From contig NZ_RBZO01000006.1 in the NCBI RefSeq assembly GCF_003628445.1, forward strand, positions 62,001 to 126,000: a stretch of 64,000 nucleotides of DNA, read 5' to 3'. The position numbers and the translations under genes are program-made. How positions within the stretch are numbered: the first letter of the stretch is position 1; each line of letters starts with the position of its first letter. Of this stretch, positions 8,830-15,612 are shown piece by piece. This DNA comes from Oceanobacillus bengalensis (GTDB lineage Bacteria; Bacillota; Bacilli; Bacillales; Amphibacillaceae). The notes under the pieces are model-generated. The model ran no database searches, had not been told where the DNA came from, and was given only the letters and a program-made list of their open reading frames with translations.

Positions 8830-9732
8830 GTGGGAAATGTCGTGCAATTAGAACACGTAACAAAAAAATTCGGTAAACAGCTAGCGGTAAAGGATGTTTC
8901 TCTTACAATTGAGAAAGGATCAACAGTAGCAATCTTGGGCCCAAATGGCGCGGGGAAGACAACGACTATTTCGATGATGTTAGGGTTACTGGAACCTACT
9001 GAAGGAGTAGTAAAAGTTTTTGACAAAAGCCCTAAAGAAACAATCGTACGTGATAGAATCGGAGCAATGCTGCAAGAAGTAAGTATCATCGATATGCTAA
9101 AGGTTCGTGAAGTGATTGAAATGTTCAGGAGTTACTACACTTCCCCACTTCAGGTGGAAGAACTTATATCTATAACTGGATTAAAAGAAGATGTGCTAGG
9201 AAAATGGGCCAATAAGTTATCAGGAGGACAAAAAAGAAGAGTCGGATTTGCGCTTGCTCTTACAGGAAATCCTGATTTAGTATTTTTTGACGAACCGACT
9301 GCCGGGCTCGACATAACAGCTAGAAGGAATTTCTGGGAAAAGGTTGAAACACTAAAATCACAAGGGAAAACAATTATTTTTACAACGCATTATCTACAAG
9401 AAGCTGATGATTTTTCTGAACGCATTATCCTTTTTAATAACGGAGAAGTTATTGCAGATGGTAAAACAGAGGAGATTAAGCGCAATCTCGCAACCAGAAG
9501 CGTATCTTTCCTAACAGATGACAAAGAAGTGATGGCATTGGTACAGACTTTTCATACAGTAATTAGATGTTTCGAAAAGGATGGTCGCTTTTATATTGTA
9601 ACAAGTGATACAGATGCAGTGCTTGCGCAAATTTTCCAGCAAGGCATTCATGCAAAAGATGTTGCGATTGAACAAGGACGTTTAGAGGAAGTGTTTGAAC
9701 ATTTAACTTCGAATGATCAGGAGGTCATGTGA
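8830..9732 (+). CDS. ABC transporter ATP-binding protein, CcmA/NatA type
   Basis: ATPase of an ABC-2 exporter. Walker A GPNGAGKTT is at residues 37-45, signature LSGGQKRR near 130, Walker B LVFFDEPTAGLD near 152, then the switch His in TTHYLQEAD. The C-terminal ~80 residues form the accessory domain usual in drug and lantibiotic exporters. The GTG at 8830 is preferred because a GGGGGGT site sits just before it; the ATGs at 8812 and 8815 have no upstream site. The stop is one base before the permease start, so the two form an operon. Substrate not predictable. Confidence 0.9.
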   Translation: MGNVVQLEHVTKKFGKQLAVKDVSLTIEKGSTVAILGPNGAGKTTTISMMLGLLEPTEGVVKVFDKSPKETIVRDRIGAMLQEVSIIDMLKVREVIEMFRSYYTSPLQVEELISITGLKEDVLGKWANKLSGGQKRRVGFALALTGNPDLVFFDEPTAGLDITARRNFWEKVETLKSQGKTIIFTTHYLQEADDFSERIILFNNGEVIADGKTEEIKRNLATRSVSFLTDDKEVMALVQTFHTVIRCFEKDGRFYIVTSDTDAVLAQIFQQGIHAKDVAIEQGRLEEVFEHLTSNDQEVM

Positions 9733-9733
9733 A

Positions 9734-10468
9734 ATGAATGCTATCATGACCCAATGTAAGTTTGAATTATTACGTATTTTTCGCAACCCATATTTTGTAT
9801 TCTGGACATTGTTCATGCCTATCGTATTCTATTTTATATTTACGAATATCGTAAATACTGGTGTACCTGACCAAAATGAATGGGAAGCATATTACTTAAT
9901 GTCTATGACGACATTTAGTGTGATGGGATCAGCAATTATGAACTTCGGAATTCGAATGGTACAAGAACAGACAGGTGGGTGGTCCACATTCTTGAAACTT
10001 ACTCCTTTTCCTGCTTGGGCATATTTCACTTCAAAAATGTTTGGTCAACTCACCATGCATTTACTTTCCATCATCATTGTCTTTCTGGCAGGATTTCTAA
10101 TCAATGGTGTATCCCTGTCATTTAGTGAGTGGTTGTTCTCTGGATTATGGATACTAATGGCTTCTATACCTTTTTTAGCACTAGGATCATTGATCGGTAC
10201 AATGAAGAAAGTTGAGACTGCAAGTGGTGTCAGTAATATTATTTACTTAGCATTAGCCGTATTAGGTGGCATGTGGATGCCGATTCATACCTTTCCTGCA
10301 TTTTTACAACATGTTGCAGAATGGTTGCCGTCCTATCACTTTGCTAGTGGTGCATGGGAGATCATTTCTGGTAATTCTCCAGATTGGAAAAGTTATCTTG
10401 TGTTAGTGGGTTATATGTTTGTTTTTATGGTCATTGCAACATACGTCAGGGGAAAACAAGAGAGTTGA
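9734..10468 (+). CDS. ABC-2 type permease
   Basis: Membrane partner of the preceding ATPase. A 244-residue protein with six predicted helices and the ABC-2 pattern: a cytoplasmic N-terminal ILRIFRNPYFVFW-like stretch leading into helix 1, and the late VLGGMWMPIHTFP motif before the last helix. The start at 9734 follows CAGGAGGTC and overlaps the end of the ATPase gene region by translational coupling distance. This two-gene layout is common for exporters of drugs, peptides or sodium (NatAB), the choice being unresolved. A terminator follows. Confidence 0.9.
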   Translation: MNAIMTQCKFELLRIFRNPYFVFWTLFMPIVFYFIFTNIVNTGVPDQNEWEAYYLMSMTTFSVMGSAIMNFGIRMVQEQTGGWSTFLKLTPFPAWAYFTSKMFGQLTMHLLSIIIVFLAGFLINGVSLSFSEWLFSGLWILMASIPFLALGSLIGTMKKVETASGVSNIIYLALAVLGGMWMPIHTFPAFLQHVAEWLPSYHFASGAWEIISGNSPDWKSYLVLVGYMFVFMVIATYVRGKQES

Positions 10469-10489
10469 AAATGTATAGCCTACAAAATG

Positions 10490-10535
10490 ATTGCCTCTTA
10501 ATTTCTTATTGTAAATTGATAGGCAATTTTTTGTT
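10490..10535 (+). terminator. Rho-independent terminator
   Basis: ATTGCCT / AGGCAAT stem with a 24-base loop followed by TTTTTTG, 21 bases after the ABC permease stop. Confidence 0.75.
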
Positions 10536-10639
10536 TTAATAAAATGGAATACATATGAAAAATCAATCGTTGGTTTGCTTATTGGTGAATGCTGGTATAC
10601 TAATATATATCACCTAAAACATATTAGGAGTTGGATCAT

Positions 10640-10960
10640 ATGGAAAACAAATCAATTCAGGCAGCACAACAATTTAGTGAGGAAAGGTTTACAAAAATAG
10701 AGATTATAAAAACAAAAAGAAGTTCCGTATTTTTGCTAAACTTTCTTCCAGGTCAACAGATGAAGCCCCATAATCACCCAAATCGTGAATTATATTTACA
10801 TGTTTTAGAAGGTAATGGGGTATTATCGATTGATGGGAAGGACCTTGAAATCAATCAAGGGGATGTTGTCTACTGCGACCCAGAGGAACAAATCGGTTTC
10901 ACTAATAATTGGGAAAACAACGTATCGATATATGGCACAATGACAAAAATAGACAGCTAA
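10640..10960 (+). CDS. small single-domain cupin protein
   Basis: A 106-residue cupin. Motif 1 reads KPHNHPNRELYLHVLEG (two His and a Glu that would bind a metal) and motif 2 is the GDVVYCDPEEQIGF strand pair, lacking the usual late metal His. The ATG at 10640 has TAGGAG nine bases upstream; a TTG at 10631 would leave no room for it. Small cupins act as binding or isomerase domains; function here is unknown. The LysR gene follows in the same direction. Confidence 0.85.
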   Translation: MENKSIQAAQQFSEERFTKIEIIKTKRSSVFLLNFLPGQQMKPHNHPNRELYLHVLEGNGVLSIDGKDLEINQGDVVYCDPEEQIGFTNNWENNVSIYGTMTKIDS

Positions 10961-10998
10961 ATGTGAAATAAAATGAATGATAACGAAAGGAATGCGAG

Positions 10999-11916
10999 AT
11001 GACCTTACAGCAACTGAAATATGTGATTGAAGTGGCAAGAAGTCGTTCCATTAGCAATGCGGCACAGAATTTGTTTATTAGTCAGCCCAGCCTTTCAAAT
11101 GCACTTAAAGAGCTGGAGAAGGAAATGGGGATTACGCTTTTTCAACGAACTAATAAGGGGATTGTGATTACCCCTGAAGGCTCGGAATTCCTTGGTTACG
11201 CTCGGCAAGTTGTTGAACAGGCTGAGCTCCTTGAAAATCGCTATGCAGGTAATCAGTCACCACAGCAGCATTTCGCTGTGTCTGCCCAGCACTATGCATT
11301 TGCGGTGAGTGCTTTTGTGCGATTACTTAAAGAATATGACCGTGAGGAATATGAGTTTGCACTACGCGAATCAAAGACATATGAAATCATTGATGATGTG
11401 AAAAATCTTCGCAGCGAAATCGGCATCTTATATGTCAATGAATTTAATAGAAAGGTTATTTCTAAGTTTCTTAGAGAAGGGAATTTAATTTTTCATGAGC
11501 TATTTGAAGCAAAGCCACACATCTTTATTAGCTCTGAAAATCCGCTTGCTAAAAAGGACTATGTGACATTGGCTGACTTAAACCCGTATCCATATCTTTC
11601 TTATGAACAGGGGGACTATAACTCCTTCTATTTTTCAGAGGAGATTCTTAGCACGCTCTCTAGGCCGAAAAACATTAAAGTTAGTGATCGGGCCACATTA
11701 TTTAACTTACTTATTGGACTAAATGGCTATACAATTTCAACGGGCGTAATTAGCCATAAATTGAACAGTAAGGATATTATTGCGGTTCCGTTGAAGGTTG
11801 AAGAGCGGATAAATGTTGGCTATATTACGCATAAAAATATAGCAGGTAGCAGGTTGGCTAACATTTATATTGAATATTTAAAGGAATCAATTGCAGAAGA
11901 ACTAAAGGTCCTATAG
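10999..11916 (+). CDS. LysR-family transcriptional regulator
   Basis: A 305-residue LysR regulator: an N-terminal winged helix-turn-helix (residues 1-60, SISNAAQNLFISQPSLSNAL then LFQRTNKGIVITPEG) and a periplasmic-binding-like effector domain. It is followed in the same direction by the broken MetE-like gene at 12005. Such adjacency suggests it once controlled that methionine-related gene and may now be orphaned; this is inference. The ATG follows a GAAAGGAA site at good spacing. Intact and of normal length. Confidence 0.93.
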   Translation: MTLQQLKYVIEVARSRSISNAAQNLFISQPSLSNALKELEKEMGITLFQRTNKGIVITPEGSEFLGYARQVVEQAELLENRYAGNQSPQQHFAVSAQHYAFAVSAFVRLLKEYDREEYEFALRESKTYEIIDDVKNLRSEIGILYVNEFNRKVISKFLREGNLIFHELFEAKPHIFISSENPLAKKDYVTLADLNPYPYLSYEQGDYNSFYFSEEILSTLSRPKNIKVSDRATLFNLLIGLNGYTISTGVISHKLNSKDIIAVPLKVEERINVGYITHKNIAGSRLANIYIEYLKESIAEELKVL

Positions 11917-12004
11917 TTTAAAGCTATAGCAAAAGAAAGATTTTATGTGTTACCTTATCTCCCATGCCACACTTACCTTACATAAACAAGGGGAGAGATG
12001 TAAG

Positions 12005-12428
12005 ATGGGAGTAGAATTAAAAGCAGGGAAAAGATTCATTACACCATTTCTTCATGATAATGTAGGGAGCTTCTTGCGTCCTGAAAAGTTAAAAGAAGCA
12101 CGTGCAGCTTTAGCAGAAGGGACTATTACAGAAAGTGAACGAAAGAAGGTTGAAGACGAGTGCATTATTGATTTAATTGAAAAACAAAAAGCTGTCGGCC
12201 TACAATCTATTGGGTGGATACGACCCAATAGCCGATCTCTTATTTGCAAAAGAAAATGTTTCTGCGTATTACTTAGAATTTGATACAGATCGTGCAGGTG
12301 ACTTTTCACCTCTGAAACATGTAAGTAAAGAGGGAGAATTCTTAGCTGAATACGTTAAAGAAGTAAAGGAGAGAAATCAAAGTGATTATATCTCCTTTTA
12401 TTTTTTACTTGGAATTTATTCCAGCTAA
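12005..12428 (+). pseudogene. MetE-like (YxjG/YxjH family) methionine synthase remnant
   Basis: Debris of a cobalamin-independent methionine synthase-like protein of the YxjG/YxjH type. The first ~68 codons (FITPFLHDNVGSFLRPEKLKEAR ... IDLIEKQKAVGLQS in shorter form) match the N-terminus. At about 12211 the frame changes and the text jumps to a much later part of the family, GGYDPIADLLFAKENV and LEFDTDRAGDFSPL. The middle (~160 residues) and the C-terminal third are missing. An ATG with GGGGAGATGTAAG upstream remains. The deletion plus frameshift makes it non-functional. It lies just downstream of an intact LysR gene. Confidence 0.85.
12365..12406 (+). terminator. terminator at end of MetE-like remnant
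   Basis: AAAGGAGA / TCTCCTTT arms with inner ATC/GAT pairing, followed by TATTTTTT. It lies in the 3' part of the remnant, suggesting the deletion brought the old terminator close. Confidence 0.65.
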
Positions 12429-12540
12429 ACATATAATGAGTTTAACAATATACATACTTTTGGAAATAATTTAATAAAATATAAGATTGCAAAAAGGGAA
12501 ATGGAATGGACTTTTATTATTAATGAGGGAGCGTTGCCTA

Positions 12541-13136
12541 TGGATAATAATGTACCCCATTGGTATGGTGAAACTGCTCAAAGTATTGCTCCAGTTGGGA
12601 TTATAATGGCTGGATTTATGTTAGTCTATTCGATATGGTTTGGTTTTTCCTGGGGTATATTAGGTTGGATTCTATTTGGATTTACTGTTTTATTATCGTT
12701 ATTTTTAATCATAAAAAGCGTAAAACACATTAAACATTCCAAACGATTTATTTACAATGAAAGTGAAGAAGGTAAGAAAATAGGTAAAGCCATGGGTATT
12801 TTAAGTGGAATAAGTTATGGGGCATTGTGGTTATTTGTCATTCTTTTTTTAGTATTTGGGCTATATAAATTCATTATGCCGACGGTTACATTCATCATTG
12901 GATTACATTTCATTCCACAAGCACGAATATTTAACAGGAAAATTGATTACTTTGTTGCCCCTTTACCTATATCATCATCAATTATTGCATATTACTTTGC
13001 CATTGAAAGTAATAACTCTTGGTCTTCTGTTTATGCAATTGCAGGAATTGGTGGCGTTTTATCTACTGCTATTTACGGATTGTATATGATTATCACTTAT
13101 AAAAACTTAGCCATAAAACATGGCATAGATTATTAA
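12541..13136 (+). CDS. multi-pass membrane protein, unknown function
   Basis: A 198-residue integral membrane protein with about six hydrophobic segments arranged in pairs and a short charged loop (KHSKRFIYNESEEGKK). I do not recognise a family. The ATG at 12541 is chosen because GAGGGAGCG lies 9 bases upstream; an earlier in-frame ATG at 12501 with AAAGGGAA is possible and would add 13 polar residues. The next gene also encodes a small membrane protein in the same direction. Confidence 0.75.
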
Positions 13137-13258
13137 CAGGATTATCATGCATCATATTGGCAATTGTTACAAGGCAATGAAAAGAAGTATTTACAATGGT
13201 TGTTGGCTTGTATAATGAAAGCTTTTCTTACGAATATTTTTGTCAATCGCGAAAGGGG

Positions 13259-13549
13259 GTGAAGAAAATAGAAGATGAAAGATATCTAAAAGCGAAGAAA
13301 AAAGTGGAAAATTTAAAGGCGTTTTATATTCATCTTATCGTTTATGTACTTGTGAATACAATGTTTGTTGTCATTAATGTACTGACCTATAAATACGCTG
13401 AGCATTGGTGGTTCTTCTATCCGTTAATGGGATGGGGTATTGGATTAATATCACACGGACTTTCCGTTTCCTCATTTGGGCTTTTTGGAGCAAATTGGGA
13501 GGAGAAAAAAATACAGGAATATATGGATAAAGATAAGAGGAATCTTTAA
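13259..13549 (+). CDS. 2TM-domain small membrane protein
   Basis: Carries the bacterial 2TM domain: (M)KKIEDERYLKAKKKVENLKAFYIH, two membrane helices, then FGANWEEKKIQEYM. Function unknown; the domain also occurs attached to LytTR and kinase modules. The start is doubtful. An ATG at 13196 would add 21 unconserved residues and lies upstream of a TATAAT (13211-13216). The strong site GAAAGGGGGTG touches a GTG at 13259, and the only codon at ideal spacing is ATA at 13268. GTG is taken as the working choice. A terminator follows. Confidence 0.75.
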   Translation: MKKIEDERYLKAKKKVENLKAFYIHLIVYVLVNTMFVVINVLTYKYAEHWWFFYPLMGWGIGLISHGLSVSSFGLFGANWEEKKIQEYMDKDKRNL

Positions 13550-13554
13550 TGTGT

Positions 13555-13606
13555 AGGTGTTAATTCTCCCATAATATTGCAAGGGGATGATTCACCTCTT
13601 TTTTTT
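13555..13606 (+). terminator. Rho-independent terminator
   Basis: AGGTG...CTCCC / GGGGA...CACCT imperfect long stem followed by CTTTTTTTTT, directly after the 2TM gene. Confidence 0.8.
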
Positions 13607-13669
13607 GGAATATAACTGTAAAAGACAATTTAATTTAGGGAATTTAATTAACAAAATGATCAGGGAGCG

Positions 13670-13967
13670 ATGGATTTGTTTGAAATAAAAGCAATTAGCT
13701 GGATACATTTACGTTGAGGCCGAGCCAACATATGGAGAGGGAAATATTGAATTTTTTGCTGTAAAAGAATCTGAAAGAGGGAAGGGGCTAGGAGGGCAAT
13801 TATTGGCAGTTGGCTTGAATTGGTTATTTATATTCGATACGATAGATATTATCACACTTTGTGTTAATTCAAGTAATGAAAAAGCAATAAGACTATACGA
13901 ACAGGTGGGGTTTAAGCGAAAGCATGAATTGAGTTTTTTTACGAAAGAGATAGAAATAGATGTATAA
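13670..13967 (+). pseudogene. GNAT acetyltransferase remnant with frameshift
   Basis: From about 13692 the sequence encodes the C-terminal half of a GNAT enzyme: AGYIYVEAEPTYGEGNIEFF, the acetyl-CoA loop ESERGKGLGGQLL, and NSSNEKAIRLYEQVGF. The frame is closed upstream by TAA at 13686. An ATG at 13670 (MDLFEIK) after CAGGGAGCG joins it only if one base of the AAAA run at 13687-13690 is removed. Even joined, the N-terminal half of the fold is missing. It is therefore a truncated and frameshifted gene, unless the sequence has an error. Confidence 0.75.
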
Positions 13968-13995
13968 ATGATTTGAAATCATCAGGAGGTCCTAT

Positions 13996-14454
13996 ATGCT
14001 CATACTACGTTCAGGAATCACTGGTTTTCAGCCAGCACCATCGGTTGAAGAGCTCGAATTTAAGCAAATTTGTTATTCTCTCTTCGGGTCAAAAGCATTG
14101 GATTATACTGAGGATGAAACAGCAAAGAATTTTTACGAGTGTATCCTTAAAGTGAAAGATAAAAAGGTTCACGTCCTGCTGAATGCTCAGTATCCTTTTA
14201 TCGCATTTACCGCCACTCGTGAATTAGATGTACTACACTTTCCTTTTATCAACGAACCTGAATTATCAACCATATTTGAACAGTATTATGAAGTATTAAA
14301 TCTTAATCAATTAAATGAGCCATTAAGATATACGCAGAAAGGAAAAAAGATTATCGTACAAAATGAAAATACGTTACACCAAGACGAATTAGAGCAACTT
14401 ATCTATTGGCAGCCCAAAACAGTAGGAGCCGTTGTATTTAACGATTGGGATTAG
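13996..14454 (+). CDS. hypothetical protein, 152 aa
   Basis: A 152-residue soluble protein with no signal peptide or membrane helix and no family I can name. Secondary-structure pattern looks mixed alpha/beta. TCAGGAGGT sits at ideal distance from the ATG, so it is surely translated. It is followed after 21 bases by another small hypothetical gene, and the two probably form an operon. It may be an immunity-like or adaptor protein, but there is nothing in the sequence to prove that. Confidence 0.75.
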   Translation: MLILRSGITGFQPAPSVEELEFKQICYSLFGSKALDYTEDETAKNFYECILKVKDKKVHVLLNAQYPFIAFTATRELDVLHFPFINEPELSTIFEQYYEVLNLNQLNEPLRYTQKGKKIIVQNENTLHQDELEQLIYWQPKTVGAVVFNDWD

Positions 14455-14475
14455 ATTAGAAGTGAGGGATGGAAA

Positions 14476-14772
14476 GTGACGGAAAGAATGCAGGAATTCT
14501 TAAAGATTGAGATTTCTGATCAAGATTTTTACGATGGGATAATTGATTTCATCTATTCATATAACATTAGATGTGGAGAATATGAATGCAATCAATATGT
14601 GATTAAAAAAATGGATCTTCAAAATTACATTATTTTTGAAGAATATACATATAGGAAAAACGGGCAGAGAGATATCCATCATCCTATCTCAGTAACAAGA
14701 AATCAGTTAATTACACAAATTAACAATTATGCAAAGAAGCAAGGTTTTGCAGTAATGAACTACAATGAATAA
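14476..14772 (+). CDS. hypothetical protein, 98 aa
   Basis: A small acidic soluble protein starting at GTG with GTGAGGGATGG upstream. It carries two close Cys (IRCGEYECNQY) that could pair or bind metal, and a KNGQRDIHHPISVTRNQL stretch. No family recognised. It follows the 152-residue gene in the same direction with a short gap, suggesting cotranscription. Confidence 0.65.
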   Translation: MTERMQEFLKIEISDQDFYDGIIDFIYSYNIRCGEYECNQYVIKKMDLQNYIIFEEYTYRKNGQRDIHHPISVTRNQLITQINNYAKKQGFAVMNYNE

Positions 14773-14844
14773 TCGAAAAATATAGTTGCATATATTAGAG
14801 TCAAAAGAAGAGTCTAAGAAAAACAGGGAAATCAAGAGAAGAAA

Positions 14845-14991
14845 TTGTATTTCGGTTTAGCTGGTATGATTGTTGGTGTGGTACATTTACATACTTTTCT
14901 AACGAATGCTACAAATAGTCAAGAGACGGCAGCTCGGAAGCAAATAGAACAATTAAATAAAACCGTTGCAGACGTAAAAAAGAAGAATTAA
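14845..14991 (+). CDS. possible small membrane protein, 48 aa
   Basis: Frame with a hydrophobic segment (FGLAGMIVGVVHLHTF) followed by an amphipathic Gln/Lys-rich helix (ARKQIEQLNKTVADVKKKN). Start could be TTG at 14845 or ATG at 14866; neither has a good ribosome site. One-helix proteins with a coiled tail are common in Bacillaceae, but this may also be a decayed fragment. Confidence 0.35.
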   Translation: MYFGLAGMIVGVVHLHTFLTNATNSQETAARKQIEQLNKTVADVKKKN

Positions 14992-15011
14992 AAACACTAT
15001 AATACTTAATG

Positions 15012-15040
15012 TTTAACAAATCAGTAAAATGAGGTATAAT
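15012..15040 (+). promoter_or_regulatory. promoter of the antisense RNA
   Basis: TTTAAC, 17-base spacer, TATAAT (15035-15040). Transcription would start near 15047 and run rightward into the convergent toxin-like gene. Confidence 0.6.
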
Positions 15041-15046
15041 ACAGGT

Positions 15047-15198
15047 AGATAGTAATAAAATATAAAGACTGAACGGTGCTGTAACACCATCCAGTCTAAA
15101 GTAGTGTAATAGCCCTTCAAGGGGGCGACTCACGAAAATTAGAGAAATAACTACCCTAACATGCTCGTCAGGCTCATAGGGTGGTTATTTTTTTTGAT
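15047..15198 (+). ncRNA. candidate type I antitoxin RNA (SR4/SR5-like)
   Basis: About 150 nt from the promoter above to a strong terminator. It contains a hairpin at 15067-15098 (GACTG...CGGTG / CACC..CAGTC) and no open frame. Its 3' end overlaps the 3' end of a leftward gene for a 28-residue hydrophobic peptide, the same 3'-to-3' overlap known for B. subtilis bsrG/SR4 and bsrE/SR5, where the RNA neutralises the toxin mRNA. Sequence identity to a known RNA family was not established; the call rests on layout. Confidence 0.6.
15146..15195. terminator. bidirectional terminator shared by toxin mRNA and antisense RNA
   Basis: A 13-bp stem AATAACTACCCTA / TAGGGTGGTTATT (one G-U pair) with TTTTTTT on the plus strand and a weaker T-rich flank on the minus strand. 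The last codons of the small peptide lie within its right arm and T-run. Confidence 0.85.
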
Positions 15199-15271
15199 GA
15201 AATGACAGAATAGCCACAATCAGGCTGGAAAATGAAATCATTAACACAAGCGCCTGGAAAATTGTCATCAT
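15185..15271 (-). CDS. 28-aa hydrophobic toxin-like peptide (BsrE/holin-like toxin type)
   Basis: Encodes a 28-residue peptide beginning MMTIFQALVLMISF, one membrane helix, ending in Lys-Lys. This closely resembles BsrE/BsrG/TxpA-class type I toxins (start M-T/S-x-F/Y-x-A/S-L-M-x-M-I). AAGGAAGGGGGTGAT precedes the ATG at good spacing. The minus strand has a TGATATAAT extended -10 (15341-15349), giving a ~60-nt leader. Family knowledge: such peptides disturb the membrane when their antisense RNA is lost. Whether it is toxic here is inference. Too short for ordinary gene finding. Confidence 0.72.
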   Translation of the reverse strand: MMTIFQALVLMISFSSLIVAILSFHQKK

Positions 15272-15340
15272 ATCACCCCCTTCCTTAAAAAATAAAGGGA
15301 GTGAGTCACCACCCATGAAACCCTATTAACACTTGTTCTA

Positions 15341-15349
15341 ATTATATCA
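15341..15349 (-). promoter_or_regulatory. extended -10 of the toxin-like gene
   Basis: Read on the minus strand: TGATATAAT, an extended -10 (TG-N-TATAAT). The -35 at 17 bases (GCATAT) is poor, as tolerated with an extended -10. Confidence 0.55.
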
Positions 15350-15612
15350 TAGATGACCTACCATATGCATGCCCTATACGTTGAAAATGGGGAGGACTTT
15401 TATAAGTTAGGGGTTGCGATGTAGATGCGCTAGCTGAAGTACAACACCAAAGAATACATACTGCCCTCATAAAAATCTATAATTTCCAGTGATGAAATAT
15501 TTCAAAAATCTGGTAATCTCTTAATCCCTAAAGTCGTGATAGAATGGAACTTTAAGCCAAAATTTTAAAGCTAAAGTTACATACAGTTAGAATGTACTAA
15601 AGGAGTTACATC
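15350..15612. other. spacer between the toxin-like locus and the helicase gene
   Basis: No open frame with a ribosome site was found. It includes the upstream region of the toxin-like promoter and the leader of the helicase gene, whose ribosome site is AAAGGAG at 15599-15605. Confidence 0.4.

Noticed and set aside
14909..15133. 74-codon minus-strand frame near the toxin-like locus
   Set aside because: Antisense to the candidate RNA promoter and leader, no ribosome site; the short 28-residue frame is the better-supported gene.
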